From contig UCFC01000031.1 in NCBI GenBank assembly GCA_900471515.1, positions 1-64,000 of the forward strand: a stretch of 64,000 bases of DNA. The letters run 5' to 3'. Below, in pieces: positions 46,102-55,470 of this stretch. Each line of letters opens with the position of its first letter. Position 1 is the stretch's first letter. Source of the stretch: Hyphomicrobiales bacterium. GTDB taxonomy: Bacteria; Pseudomonadota; Alphaproteobacteria; Rhizobiales; Rhizobiaceae. A program made the position numbers and the translations under genes. The notes under the pieces are model-generated. The model was not told the origin of the DNA. It did no database searches and saw only the letters and a program-made list of their open reading frames with translations.

Positions 46102-46899
46102 ATGGTCATATCGCTTCAGGAGGATGGCAGACTTCCGGTTTCGGTGCGCAGCCACCTTGGCGGCTATGAATGGCGGCGCGATGCTCTCGGCCGTTCTTCG
46201 GCCTGTGTCTTTCGCCTGGAAGCTCAGGGCCGTCCCGGGCTTTATCTGAAGGTCGAGGAGGCGGGGCCGTTCTGCGAGCTCGCCGACGAGGCCGACAGGC
46301 TTGTCTGGCTTGCCGGCAAGGGCCTCGATTGCCCCGAGGTTATCGCCCTTGAGAGCGACGGCGAACGCAGTTTTCTCCTGATGACGGCGCTGCCGGGGGC
46401 CGATCTCGTCACCGCCGCCACGCTGTTGCCGGAAGAGCGTGTCGAGATCCTCGCCGCGGCGCTCAGCACTCTCCACAGTCTCGATTCCAGCCTCTGTCCC
46501 TTTGATCATCGTCTGGACAAACGTCTTGCGGCCGCCGAAGCGCGCATGCGGGCCGGCCTCGTCGACGAGACGGACTTCGACGAAAAGCGGCTGGGCAAAA
46601 GCGCCTTCTTCCTCTTCGGCGAATTGCAGCGGCTGCGGCCGGAGAGCGAAAATCTCGTTGTTGCCCATGGCGATGCCTGCCTGCCGAATTTCATGGCCGC
46701 GGGCGGCCGGTTTGGCGGTTATGTCGATTGCTGCCGCCTGGGTGTCGCCGACCGCTACCAGGATATCGCGCTCGCCTGCCACAGCGTCGTCTATAATTTC
46801 GGCGAGGAATTTGTGCGCCCGTTTCTCAATGCTTACGGCCTGTCGATCATCGATCCCGAGAGGATCGAATATTATCAGCTTCTCGACGAGTTCTTCTGA
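46102..46899 (+). CDS. Aminoglycoside 3'-phosphotransferase-like kinase, APH(3')
   Basis: A 265-residue protein of the APH(3') family, related to neomycin phosphotransferase II (264 residues). It has the ATP-binding Lys50 (GLYLKVE), the catalytic loop AHGDACLPNF with Asp191 and Asn196, and the metal-binding Asp209 in VDCCRLGVADRYQDIALA. It ends LLDEFF, very close to NPTII-type enzymes. No key residue is missing. It may give kanamycin/neomycin resistance, but chromosomal context without a transposon or regulator suggests a native housekeeping kinase. Resistance is inference. Confidence 0.88.
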   Translation: MVISLQEDGRLPVSVRSHLGGYEWRRDALGRSSACVFRLEAQGRPGLYLKVEEAGPFCELADEADRLVWLAGKGLDCPEVIALESDGERSFLLMTALPGADLVTAATLLPEERVEILAAALSTLHSLDSSLCPFDHRLDKRLAAAEARMRAGLVDETDFDEKRLGKSAFFLFGELQRLRPESENLVVAHGDACLPNFMAAGGRFGGYVDCCRLGVADRYQDIALACHSVVYNFGEEFVRPFLNAYGLSIIDPERIEYYQLLDEFF

Positions 46900-46952
46900 T
46901 CCCTTGCCCGGCTTGCCGCCGGCTGGCAATGTCGGCGGCAAAGGAGATTGTC

Positions 46953-47753
46953 ATGGCAGCCGGTCAGTTCAGGATGCTGCGCTCGTCGGTGGCGGGCGTC
47001 GAAGCGGTGGTGGCGACATCGGGCCATCGTTTCGCACGCCATACGCATGAGCAGTTCGGCATCGGCCTGATCTTCTCCGGCGCGCAGAAATCGCTGAGCG
47101 GGCGCGGCATGGTGGAAGCGGAAGCCGGCGATCTCATCACCGTCAATCCGAACGAGGTCCATGACGGCGCGCCGATCGGCGAGGCGCGGTCCTGGAGCAT
47201 TCTCTATTTCGATCCCGCCGTCATGGACGGCCTTTCGCGCGAGGTGGCACAAGACAGCGCCGGCCGTTCGGAAATTCCGCGCCCCGTCATTCATGACGGA
47301 CGGCTCGCCGACCGGTTCCGCGCGCTGTTCTTCGCCGTGACCGGCGAGGGGGAGCGGCTGCGCTGCGAGGAGCTGCTGCTGTCGGTCATTGCCGATACGA
47401 TGCGGGAGGCGGCAATGCAGGAGGAGCCGGCGCCGGCGCCGCGCTCCGTCGTTCACGCCCGCAGCCTGATCGATGACGATCCGGCTGCGGAAATCTCGCT
47501 TGCCGACCTGGCGCGCGAAAGCGGGCTCAGCCGGTTTCAGGTGCTGCGCGCCTTTGCCAGGGCGACGGGCTTTACGCCGCATGCCTATCTCGTTCAGGCC
47601 CGCGTCCATCTTGCCCGCCGGCTGATTGCCGGCGGTGCGGGTCTGGCGCAGGCGGCTGCCGAAAGCGGCTTTGCCGACCAGAGCCATATGACGCGGGCCT
47701 TCGTCTGCCGCTATGGGCTGACGCCCGGCGCCTATGCGCGCGGCCATTCCTGA
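46953..47753 (+). CDS. AraC-family transcriptional regulator with cupin-like sensor
   Basis: A 266-residue regulator. The N-terminal AraC-binding/cupin domain has RHTHEQFGIGLIFSGAQ and VNPNEVHDGAPI. The C-terminal pair of HTH motifs includes LADLARESGLSRFQVLRAFA and GLAQAAAESGFADQSHMTRA. The start at 46953 is chosen for its strong RBS AAGGAG; 46929 is an alternative. It precedes the DMT exporter gene by 72 bp on the same strand and may control it, as in YdeC-type pairs. Confidence 0.88.
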   Translation: MAAGQFRMLRSSVAGVEAVVATSGHRFARHTHEQFGIGLIFSGAQKSLSGRGMVEAEAGDLITVNPNEVHDGAPIGEARSWSILYFDPAVMDGLSREVAQDSAGRSEIPRPVIHDGRLADRFRALFFAVTGEGERLRCEELLLSVIADTMREAAMQEEPAPAPRSVVHARSLIDDDPAAEISLADLARESGLSRFQVLRAFARATGFTPHAYLVQARVHLARRLIAGGAGLAQAAAESGFADQSHMTRAFVCRYGLTPGAYARGHS

Positions 47754-47825
47754 CCCCCTGCAATTTCGTTCAAGACCCGCGGCCTTTCGGCCTGTTTGTT
47801 TCCGCCGTCTCGAAAGGAGCGGCAG

Positions 47826-48713
47826 ATGAGCAGGCAATTTCAAGGTTACATCTATCTCACATTGGCCATGACGACGGTCGGCAGCACCGTTGTCGCCAGC
47901 AAGGTCATCGCGTCCGGGCTGCCGCCCTTTACGGCAACGGCGCTGCGTTTTGCGGCTGCCTTCCCCTTCTTCCTGTTTCTGATGCACTGGACGAGGTCGC
48001 GGCTGCCGCGGCTTTCCGGACGGGACTGGCTGATCCTTGTCACGCAGGCGGGGGCGGGGAGCGTCGGTTACACGACGCTCCTGATTTCCGGCCTGTCGCT
48101 GACGTCGGCGGCCAATGCCGGCGTCATCATCGGTACCCTGCCGGTCGTCTCGGCGGCGATCTCCATCCTCGTCCTCGGCGAGAGGCCGCAACGCTTCCTG
48201 CTTCTGGCGATCGGCCTTGCGGCGGCGGGCGTCTTTTCCATCGTCTTCTCGCCGGGTGCCGGCAGCGGGTCCCTTGCCGGTGACATGCTGATTTTCGGCG
48301 CGGTTATCTGCGAGGGGCTGTTCATCCTGCTGAACAAGCGGCTCGGCACGGCGATCCCGCCATTGACGCAATCGGCGCTGATGACGGCGATCGGTTTCGT
48401 GGTTGCCGGTGTGCCGGCCCTGTTCGAGCATCATGATATCGGCGGCGCTTCGCAACCCGCTTTGCTTGCGGTCGTCTATTATGCGCTGGTGCCGACCGTC
48501 GGCGGGTTCATACTCTGGTATGCGGGCGCGGAGCGCGTCAGCGGCGCGGAGGCTTCGCTCTTTACGGCTGTCGCGCCGGCAAGCGCCGTCATCTTCGCCT
48601 TCCTGGCTCTCGGCGAGGCGATCGGTTCCAACCAGATTTTCGGGATCGCCTGCGTCCTGTCTGCCGTCATCGGTCTTGGGTTCGCAAGCCTTCGCAGGAC
48701 GGCCAGGAACTGA
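47826..48713 (+). CDS. EamA/DMT-family transporter
   Basis: A 295-residue exporter with ten hydrophobic segments in two EamA repeats. The first begins GYIYLTLAMTTVGSTVVASK, with FTATALRFAAAFPFFLFL. The second has GDMLIFGAVICEGLFILLN and GAEASLFTAVAPASAVIFAF. DMT proteins usually export amino acids or metabolites. RBS AAAGGAGCGG precedes the ATG at 47826. It follows an AraC regulator on the same strand and converges on another AraC gene. Substrate unknown. Confidence 0.9.
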   Translation: MSRQFQGYIYLTLAMTTVGSTVVASKVIASGLPPFTATALRFAAAFPFFLFLMHWTRSRLPRLSGRDWLILVTQAGAGSVGYTTLLISGLSLTSAANAGVIIGTLPVVSAAISILVLGERPQRFLLLAIGLAAAGVFSIVFSPGAGSGSLAGDMLIFGAVICEGLFILLNKRLGTAIPPLTQSALMTAIGFVVAGVPALFEHHDIGGASQPALLAVVYYALVPTVGGFILWYAGAERVSGAEASLFTAVAPASAVIFAFLALGEAIGSNQIFGIACVLSAVIGLGFASLRRTARN

Positions 48714-48733
48714 TGCATGCGCCGCGATACGCT

Positions 48734-49597
48734 TCAGCCGCGGCGAAAGACGTTGCGATATTCCCGCGGCGTCATGCCGGTCTGCGCCCTGAATTGCCTG
48801 TTGAAATTGGCAAGCGATCCATAGCCGACGGCATCGGCAATATGGCCGATGGGCTGGCCTGTGGCGGAAAGGCGGGCGCAGGCATCGCCGATGCGCATGC
48901 GGATCAGATAGTCGGAGACGGTGGTGCCGGTGTGGCGGCGAAAGAGCCGGTGCAGGCCGGAGACGCTGAGTGCGGCGATATCGGCCAGCTCTTCCAGAGG
49001 GATGGCGCGGGCATATTGAAGATGCAGGTGGGTAAGCACCCGGTCGATGCGTTCGCGGCTTTCCTGCAGTTCAGGGCTCTGGCCGGGCGCGCTGGCAAGC
49101 GCGGATGCCTGACGGTCGCCGGCAATGCGTCCCAGAATGTTCAAAAGGGACAGCAGCCGCTCGGCGGGCGGTTTTGAAAAGATCGCCTCGATTTCGCTGC
49201 GCACGGCATCTGCGGTTTCCTTTGAAAACTGCAGCCCCCGGTCGGCGCGTGACAGCATGGCTTCGATTGGTGCGAGTTCGATTGCCCCTGCGGTGACCTT
49301 GCGCATCCAGTCCGGATGAAACCAGAGAACCAGGGCGATATGCGGCGTTGCCTCCTCGTATTTTGCGCGGGATACCCAGGTATGCGGCAGGTTGGGGCCG
49401 ACGAGCACGAGGTCTCCATCCCCATATTCCCCGGTATGGTCCCCGATGAAACGCTGGCCGATGGAATTCAGCGTCATGGTCAGCTCGAATTCCGGATGGT
49501 GATGCCATTGAAAGGGAATCGCGTCGTCCAACCGCCGGTTCAGCATGCTCCAGGAGGAATCGGCGTTTCGCGGCAGGATTTCGAGATAAGGCCTCAT
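48734..49597 (-). CDS. AraC-family transcriptional regulator
   Basis: A 287-residue regulator with an N-terminal cupin-like sensor (FQWHHHPEFELTMTLNSIGQ). Its C-terminal double HTH has LEELADIAALSVSGLHRLFR and GHIADAVGYGSLANFNRQFR, ending with the usual GMTPREYRN. It starts 137 bp from the divergent PhyH-family gene, a typical regulator/target layout. Effector unknown; the cupin suggests a small organic ligand. Confidence 0.9.
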   Translation of the reverse strand: MRPYLEILPRNADSSWSMLNRRLDDAIPFQWHHHPEFELTMTLNSIGQRFIGDHTGEYGDGDLVLVGPNLPHTWVSRAKYEEATPHIALVLWFHPDWMRKVTAGAIELAPIEAMLSRADRGLQFSKETADAVRSEIEAIFSKPPAERLLSLLNILGRIAGDRQASALASAPGQSPELQESRERIDRVLTHLHLQYARAIPLEELADIAALSVSGLHRLFRRHTGTTVSDYLIRMRIGDACARLSATGQPIGHIADAVGYGSLANFNRQFRAQTGMTPREYRNVFRRG

Positions 49598-49733
49598 CGG
49601 GCGCCTTTCTGGTTATCGACGCCAGAATAGTATCATAATCCGCCAAGCCGGCACAACATCGGCCGAGCTGCGGCGTTACACTCTCCCCCATCACCTGAAA
49701 CGACAGGGATGGAACAAATGATGGGAGGATCTC

Positions 49734-50669
49734 ATGCAACTGGCAGTCAAACGCGACGCTCATCCGACGGCCTCGTCGGTTACGACACAGCTCAAGGACA
49801 TCAAGAAGAAGCTGCCGCTGCGGGTGCTCTCGCAGGCGGACTGGCAGCACTGGACGACGAGGGGTTATGTGATCGTTCGCCAGGCCGTTCCTGCAGCCAA
49901 TGTCGAGCGGCTTGTGGAGGTGCTCTGGCGTTTTGACGAGAAGGATCCGAACGATCCTTCGACCTGGTATGCGCCGCAGCGGCGCGAGCACAAGATGAAA
50001 GAGCTCAACAATACCGGCATGCTGGAGATCTACAATCACCAGGCGCTCTGGGATAACCGGATGGAGAAGCGCGTCTATGACGTGTTCGTCGATATCTGGG
50101 ACCGCGAGGACCTGTGGGTGACGATCGACCGCGCCAATCTCAACCCGCCGAAGAAGGTCAAGGGCAATCCGAACGGCTTCATCCACTGGGATGTCGATAC
50201 GTCCATCCGGCCGCTGCCGATCGGCGTGCAGGGTGTCTTGAGCCTCAAGAAGCAGGACGGTGATGTCGGCGGCTTCCAGTGCGTGCCCTATCTCTTCGAG
50301 CATTTCGAGGAATGGGTGAAGACGCAGCCCGAGGATCGCGATCCGATGCATCCCGATATGACCGGCCTTTCGGTTGTCAACATCGACATGGAGCCGGGCG
50401 ACCTGATGATCTTCAACTCGCTGCTCGCTCACGGCGTTCGGCCGAACCATTCGGATAACCGCGTGCGCATGGCCCAATATATCTCCATGCATCCGGCCGA
50501 ATACGACAATGCCGAGGAGCGCGAGGAGCGCATCCGCCTGTGGCGGGAGCTCGACCATCCGAAGCGCGATGCCTTCCCGGGCGATCCGCGCGAATGGGAA
50601 AAGCACAATGCCAAGACCGCCGAGCTGACGCCGCTCGGCCGCAAGCTGCTCGGCCTCGACCGCTGGTAA
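49734..50669 (+). CDS. Phytanoyl-CoA dioxygenase (PhyH) family protein
   Basis: A 311-residue Fe(II)/2-oxoglutarate-dependent oxygenase. The metal-binding triad is indicated by HWDVDTS (His-x-Asp) and the distal His in LLAHGVRPNHSDNRVRMAQ, with Arg that binds 2-oxoglutarate. It contains GYVIVRQAVPAANVERLVEV at the N-terminus. The substrate may be a hydrophobic acid or an alkaloid-like compound, but no partner gene points to one. It is divergent from an AraC regulator and ends before a good terminator. No membrane segment. Confidence 0.9.
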   Translation: MQLAVKRDAHPTASSVTTQLKDIKKKLPLRVLSQADWQHWTTRGYVIVRQAVPAANVERLVEVLWRFDEKDPNDPSTWYAPQRREHKMKELNNTGMLEIYNHQALWDNRMEKRVYDVFVDIWDREDLWVTIDRANLNPPKKVKGNPNGFIHWDVDTSIRPLPIGVQGVLSLKKQDGDVGGFQCVPYLFEHFEEWVKTQPEDRDPMHPDMTGLSVVNIDMEPGDLMIFNSLLAHGVRPNHSDNRVRMAQYISMHPAEYDNAEEREERIRLWRELDHPKRDAFPGDPREWEKHNAKTAELTPLGRKLLGLDRW

Positions 50670-50688
50670 AAGCCAGGCGATCACAAGT

Positions 50689-50715
50689 CGCGGAGGTGGA
50701 CGCCTCCGCGGCTCT
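50689..50715 (+). terminator. Terminator after the PhyH-family gene
   Basis: CGCGGAGG (50689-50696) pairs with CCTCCGCG (50703-50710) around TGGACG, followed by GCTCTTTCGTCTT. It ends the PhyH transcript before the panE-like gene. Confidence 0.6.
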
Positions 50716-50799
50716 TTCGTCTTGACGCGGCAGCGGCAATGGCGATCCTCCGGTTCGATCGTTCAACGAGTGGCGTTGGACGGAGGGATCGGATTTCAG

Positions 50800-51723
50800 A
50801 TGCGTATTCTCGTTGTGGGCGCCGGCGGCATCGGCGGTTATTTCGGCGGCAGGCTGGCGGCTGCGGGCAGGGACGTGACCTTCCTGGTGCGGCCGAAGCG
50901 GGCGGAGAGCCTGCTGCTCAACGGCCTCGTCATCCGCAGCCCGCTCGGCGACGCGCATGTGACGCAGCCAAAGCTGGTGACGGCAGACAGGCTCGGCGGA
51001 AGCTTCGATCTCATCCTGCTCGGCTGCAAGGCGTATGATATCGACGATGCGATGGCCTCCTTCGCGCCGGCGGTCGGGCCGCAGACCGCGATCCTGCCGA
51101 CGCTGAACGGCATGGCGCATCTCGATACGCTCGAACGCCGGTTCGGCGCTGCGGCCGTTCTTGGCGGGACCTGCTTCATATCCGCGACCATTGCGCCCGA
51201 CGGCGCCATCCTCCACATGAACGATACGCACAGGCTGAGCTTCGGTGAGAGAAGCGGCGGCCTGTCGCCGCGCATCGAAGCGATCGCCGCGATAATGGCC
51301 GATGCCAGCTTCCAGGCGGAGGCGAGCGCCGACATCCTGCAGGCGATGTGGGACAAGTGGGTCTTCATCGCTTCCAGCGCCGGCATGACCTGCCTCATGC
51401 GCTCGGCGATCGGCGACTATGTCGCGGCCGGTGCCTCGGACGCTGCGTTGCAGCTGGTCGACGAATGCGCCTCGGTGGCCGCCGGCCAGGGTTTTGCGCC
51501 CGGCGCGGCCGCGCTCGAGCGCATTCGCGGCATGATGACGATGGCCGGGTCTGCCATCACCACGTCCATGCTGCGCGATATCGAAGCGGGCGGGCGCATC
51601 GAGGCGGGCCAGATCATCGGCGACATGATCGTCCGGTCCGGCACGCGGCCGCCGATCCTCTCGCTCGTCCACGCGCATCTGAGGGCCTATGAGATTCGCA
51701 GGGCGAGGGAGGGCGGCCGCTGA
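50800..51723 (+). CDS. Ketopantoate reductase-like protein (PanE/ApbA family)
   Basis: A 307-residue NADPH-dependent reductase. The N-terminal motif RILVVGAGGIGGYFGGRLAA binds NADPH. KAYDIDDAM, NGMAHLD and KWVFIASSAGMTCLMR correspond to the active-site regions of the family, including the conserved Lys. It may reduce 2-ketopantoate to pantoate for CoA synthesis, but many rhizobia carry several PanE-like paralogues, so the symbol is withheld. The start at 50800 follows an RBS (cggagggatc); the longer frame to 50722 is unlikely. Confidence 0.85.
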   Translation: MRILVVGAGGIGGYFGGRLAAAGRDVTFLVRPKRAESLLLNGLVIRSPLGDAHVTQPKLVTADRLGGSFDLILLGCKAYDIDDAMASFAPAVGPQTAILPTLNGMAHLDTLERRFGAAAVLGGTCFISATIAPDGAILHMNDTHRLSFGERSGGLSPRIEAIAAIMADASFQAEASADILQAMWDKWVFIASSAGMTCLMRSAIGDYVAAGASDAALQLVDECASVAAGQGFAPGAAALERIRGMMTMAGSAITTSMLRDIEAGGRIEAGQIIGDMIVRSGTRPPILSLVHAHLRAYEIRRAREGGR

Positions 51724-51789
51724 CCCCTTGGGATGGCCGCTTGCGCACCCTATCTCTGCGGTAGAGATATCAATCCGGAGATGACCCCC

Positions 51790-52188
51790 ATGTCAGGCAA
51801 GCCGATCAAGATTCCCGGGCCGGATCATCCGATCACCGTCGAACACAATCCCTCCCGTATCGTCGTCAAGCTCGGCGGCCGCGTGATTGCCGATACGCGT
51901 GATGCGTTGACGCTGCGCGAGGCTTCCTATCCGCCGGTGCAGTATATTCCACGCAAGGATGTGGATATGTCGCTCCTTCAGCGCAGCGACCATACCAGCC
52001 ATTGTCCCTACAAGGGCGAGGCATCCTATTACAGCATTCCTGGCGGCGGTGAACGCTCGAGGAATGCGATCTGGACCTACGAGACGCCCAATCCGGCTGT
52101 CGCCAATATCCGGGACCATATGGCTTTTTATCCGGACCGCGTGGATTCCATCGAGGAGTTCTCGTCGCCGGAAGCAGGGCAATTCTAA
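51790..52188 (+). CDS. DUF427 protein
   Basis: A 132-residue protein starting MSGKPIKIPGPDHPITVEHN. It has the DUF427 features VIADTRDALTLREASYPPVQ, YIPRKDVDM and HTSHCPYKGEASYYS, then ending near DHMAFYPDRVD. The family (beta-barrel, often called YdfB-like) is of unknown function. The ATG at 51790 has GGAG ten bases upstream; the ATG at 51781 is too close to it. No clear operon with the panE-like gene, which ends 66 bp upstream. Confidence 0.88.
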   Translation: MSGKPIKIPGPDHPITVEHNPSRIVVKLGGRVIADTRDALTLREASYPPVQYIPRKDVDMSLLQRSDHTSHCPYKGEASYYSIPGGGERSRNAIWTYETPNPAVANIRDHMAFYPDRVDSIEEFSSPEAGQF

Positions 52189-52329
52189 GGGACAGGTTGC
52201 CTGCCGCCTTCCTGTTTGCGGGCGGCCGGGCGAAGCGCCTGCGAATGTTTAAGCGTATTGGGTTAATATGAAACCTCCTCAGGTTGCAGTATTCTTGCAC
52301 GCGGCAGGAATTATGCAGCCGGGGGGCTC

Positions 52330-52986
52330 ATGAAACTGGATCAGGTTGAGCTTCGCTCGGAAGCATTGGATATACGCATCGCCGAGAGCCTCGGCGACGG
52401 TTCTTTCAATCTTGAGTTTGATGTCGCACCCGGCGACGGCTATGTTCTAATTCTCCTTGAAATCCTGGCGGGAAGGGGAGATTTCCTCGTTCGGGGTTTC
52501 GACGAGGAGGATAGCGCCGCAGCTTCGCTCAAGGGACGGCAGCGGGTCTATGTGGTGCGACCCGTAAAAGCCAGGCGCGTGATCGCGGTCGGCATGTTTG
52601 CGGCCGTCGACAGCAAGGTCCGGGCGACGATCGCCTGTTTCAGGAAGAAGGTCGCCGATACTTCGGAGGAATTATCCTGCCCGCAGTGTCAGGCGCTTTC
52701 CAAATTGCTCGTCGGCTCGGCTCTTGCCTGGATGGGTATCCCGTCTCCCGACATGCTGGATGCGGCCGAGATTTCCGCCGCTCCTTCCGTCGAACAGATG
52801 CGGAAACTGCTGATCGGTACGGCGACGATCGGCACCTCGCAGCAGGAATTGCTCGATCGTGTCGATCCCGGCCTGCGTACGGCAATCCTCGATGTGATGG
52901 GGGAGACCATGTGGCTGCTCGACATGCGCGACCAATTGCATGCCGCCGCCTGCGAGATGGTCGGCTGCCGTCAGACCGTCCATTGA
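52330..52986 (+). CDS. Uncharacterised protein
   Basis: A 218-residue soluble protein of no family I recognise. Around residues 115-125 is a CxxC pair (ELSCPQCQALSKLL), and the C-terminus has a further CEMVGC. The first 90 residues look like mixed beta strands, the last 100 helical. The cysteine pairs suggest metal or iron-sulfur binding, but this is a guess. The ATG at 52330 has a GGGGG element upstream. It is isolated between the DUF427 gene and an MFS gene. Confidence 0.65.
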   Translation: MKLDQVELRSEALDIRIAESLGDGSFNLEFDVAPGDGYVLILLEILAGRGDFLVRGFDEEDSAAASLKGRQRVYVVRPVKARRVIAVGMFAAVDSKVRATIACFRKKVADTSEELSCPQCQALSKLLVGSALAWMGIPSPDMLDAAEISAAPSVEQMRKLLIGTATIGTSQQELLDRVDPGLRTAILDVMGETMWLLDMRDQLHAAACEMVGCRQTVH

Positions 52987-53109
52987 TGCGGCAATTGCGC
53001 GCCACAGCTTATTCCGGTTGACATCGGTCATTTTCAAGCAGAACACCGTTCCGCTCTTATAAGATTCCTATAAGCGTCTGCGGCCCGTCCGCAGGCCGGT
53101 GAATGCACA

Positions 53110-54333
53110 ATGGACATTACAGTGAAAGAGCGGGACAGCGTTCTGCGCCATCCCGGCTATCTGAACTTCGCCGCCTCCCGCGTCTTCTCCTCGCTTTCGT
53201 TCCAGGCCGTGGCGATTGCCATGGGATGGATGATCTACGAACAGACGCACAGCGCCTTCGCGCTTGCCCTTGTCGGCTTCTGCCAGTTTCTGCCGATGGC
53301 GGTGCTGACCTTCGTGGTCGGCCATGTCGCCGACCGGTTCGACCGCCGGCGGATCGGGCTTGCCTGCCAGCTCATCGAAGCGATCACGTCGCTCGTGCTG
53401 GCGATCGCAACCTGGCAGCAATGGCTTACGCCTGTCGGAATGCTTGCCGCCGTCACCATCATGGGCGCGGTCGTCGCCTTCGAGAGGCCGACCATGGCGG
53501 CCCTTCTGCCCAATATCGTGCCGGCCTCGATGCTTCAGCGGGCGGTTGCCACCTCGACCTCGATGATGCAGACGGCGCTGATCATCGGCCCGTCGCTCGG
53601 CGGTCTTCTCTATGGCGTCAGCCCTGTCGCTCCCTTCGCGGTCGCGGCCGTGCTCTTTGCCGTGGCGAGCTTCAACGTCATCTCCATCCGCATGGAGTGG
53701 ACGCCGTCGAAACGCGAGCCCGTAACCCTGTCCTCCGTCTTCGCCGGGGTTTCCTTCATCCGCAGCCGCCCGGTCATGCTCGGCACCATCTCTCTCGACC
53801 TTTTCGCGGTGCTGCTCGGCGGCGCAACGGCGCTGTTGCCGATGTTTGCCAGCGATATCCTGCATGCCGGCCCATGGGGGCTTGGCATGCTGCGCGCGGC
53901 ACCCGCCATCGGCGCGCTTGCCATGTCAATCGTGCTTGCGCGCCGACCGCTGACATCGGATGTCGGTCGCAAGATGCTGCTGGCCGTTGCGATCTTCGGC
54001 GTGGCTACGGTCGTTTTCGCGCTTTCCACCAACATTGCGCTTTCCGTCGTCGCGCTGCTCGTCGTCGGAGCTTCGGACACGGTGAGTGTCGTCGTTCGCA
54101 GCTCGCTGGTGCAGCTCCTGACGCCGGATGACATGCGCGGGCGCGTCAATGCCGTCAATTCGCTCTTCATCGGCACGTCGAACCAGCTCGGCGAATTCGA
54201 ATCCGGCATGCTTGCCGGCGTCATCGGACCGGTGGCGGCGGGTATTGCGGGCGGGTTGGGGACGATCGCAGTCGTGCTGCTGTGGACGCGGCTTTTCCCC
54301 GATCTCCTCAAGGTGAAGACCCTCCAGGGCTGA
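53110..54333 (+). CDS. MFS transporter, EntS/enterobactin-exporter-like group
   Basis: A 407-residue exporter with about twelve hydrophobic segments. It starts MDITVKERDSVLRHPGYLNF and has motif A-like GHVADRFDRRRIGLACQLIE after TM3. The half-way region SVFAGVSFIRSRPVMLGTIS and later LTPDDMRGRVNAVNSLFIGT are typical of the MFS_3/EntS group of siderophore or drug exporters. No siderophore synthesis genes are close, so substrate is unknown. Complete and single. Confidence 0.88.
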   Translation: MDITVKERDSVLRHPGYLNFAASRVFSSLSFQAVAIAMGWMIYEQTHSAFALALVGFCQFLPMAVLTFVVGHVADRFDRRRIGLACQLIEAITSLVLAIATWQQWLTPVGMLAAVTIMGAVVAFERPTMAALLPNIVPASMLQRAVATSTSMMQTALIIGPSLGGLLYGVSPVAPFAVAAVLFAVASFNVISIRMEWTPSKREPVTLSSVFAGVSFIRSRPVMLGTISLDLFAVLLGGATALLPMFASDILHAGPWGLGMLRAAPAIGALAMSIVLARRPLTSDVGRKMLLAVAIFGVATVVFALSTNIALSVVALLVVGASDTVSVVVRSSLVQLLTPDDMRGRVNAVNSLFIGTSNQLGEFESGMLAGVIGPVAAGIAGGLGTIAVVLLWTRLFPDLLKVKTLQG

Positions 54334-54441
54334 CCGCCTGCTCTCCTTGCCGCATCGGGTGCCGGCGCTAATTGACGGCGCAATGTCGGATGTGGCCGGC
54401 GTCGAACGTCCTTCGGAGGTTAACGCAAGAGGAGGAGTGCA

Positions 54442-54795
54442 ATGTCCTACGTCGATGGTTTCATCGTCGCCGTTCCCCGCGAGAACGTCGATGCCTACAA
54501 GGAATTTTCCGCCTATGCCGGAGCGATCTGGAAGGAATACGGCGCGCTCGAATATGTCGAGTGTCTCGGCAATGACGTGCCCTACGGCGAATTGACCTCC
54601 TTTCCGCGCGCCGTCATGGCCAAGGAAGACGAGGTGGTCGTCTTTTCCTGGATTCTTTACGAATCCAGGCAGGCGCGCGACGAGATCAATGCGAAGGTGA
54701 TGGCCGATCTGCGCCTTTCCAGCGACAAGTGGAAGATGCCGTTTGACGGAAAGCGCATGATCTATGGCGGGTTCGAGGAACTGCTGCGGCTTTGA
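54442..54795 (+). CDS. DUF1428 protein (YbaA-like)
   Basis: A 117-residue protein starting MSYVDGFIVAVPRENVDAYK. It has the DUF1428 signature KEYGALEYVECLGNDVPYGE and continues with EDEVVVFSWILYESRQARD. It is a ferredoxin-like dimeric protein of unknown function, related to YbaA of E. coli. The RBS gaggagg stands 7 bp upstream of 54442. Confidence 0.92.
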   Translation: MSYVDGFIVAVPRENVDAYKEFSAYAGAIWKEYGALEYVECLGNDVPYGELTSFPRAVMAKEDEVVVFSWILYESRQARDEINAKVMADLRLSSDKWKMPFDGKRMIYGGFEELLRL

Positions 54796-54869
54796 TATCC
54801 GATCCCTGCCATTGACTTGGACGGCAAGGCGCGCCACCTCGCGGCAGACAAACCGCGACGGAGACCGCC

Positions 54870-55292
54870 TTGCCCCAGACAACAGTGACACTTTCAACCC
54901 GCGGCCAGGGCCTTTACGAATTTACCGACCAGGTCAGCGCATTCGTGCGCCGGTCCGGCATGGAGGAGGGGCTGTTGACGGTTTTCGTGCGCCATACGTC
55001 CTGCTCGCTGCTCATCCAGGAAAATGCCGATCCGGATGTGAAGACCGACCTCAACAGTTTCTTCCGCCGCCTCGTGCCGCCGTCTTCCGACCCGTCCATG
55101 CGCTGGGTCGTCCATACGATGGAGGGGCCGGACGACATGCCCGCCCATATCAAGGCGGCGCTGACCCCGGTTTCGATCGGCATTCCCGTCAGCCAGGGCC
55201 GGCTGATGCTCGGCACGTGGCAGGGCATCTATCTCTTCGAGCACCGTGACCGGCCGCATCGGCGCGACGTGGTCCTGCATTTGAGCCCATAG
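54870..55292 (+). CDS. YjbQ/UPF0047 family protein
   Basis: A 140-residue protein of the YjbQ family, named secondary thiamine-phosphate synthase from a weak activity. It has VRHTSCSLLIQENADPDVKT, the conserved His/Asp patch GPDDMPAHIKAAL, and the end LMLGTWQGIYLFEHRDRPH. The start is TTG at 54870 with a GGAG RBS; no better ATG exists in frame. Forms a trimer with a conserved His cluster in known structures. Cellular role uncertain. Confidence 0.9.
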   Translation: MPQTTVTLSTRGQGLYEFTDQVSAFVRRSGMEEGLLTVFVRHTSCSLLIQENADPDVKTDLNSFFRRLVPPSSDPSMRWVVHTMEGPDDMPAHIKAALTPVSIGIPVSQGRLMLGTWQGIYLFEHRDRPHRRDVVLHLSP

Positions 55293-55470
55293 ACTGTTCC
55301 AGGCAATTGCGGGCGCAGAACCGTGGCAGGCTTTGCCGGCATTGCCCTGCGCCGTTAACCGTTGTGAATGTCAACTGAATGGGCGGTTCGAACGGCGTTC
55401 AGCTTTCCTCGTCTAGTCTTGCGACAATCCCGGAAGGGAGATCGAGGACACACCACGAGGAGATCGTCTC

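Noticed and set aside
53103-54131. Overlapping plus-strand frame in the MFS gene
   Set aside because: Out-of-frame reading of the MFS gene at 53110; Arg/Ala-rich without membrane segments.
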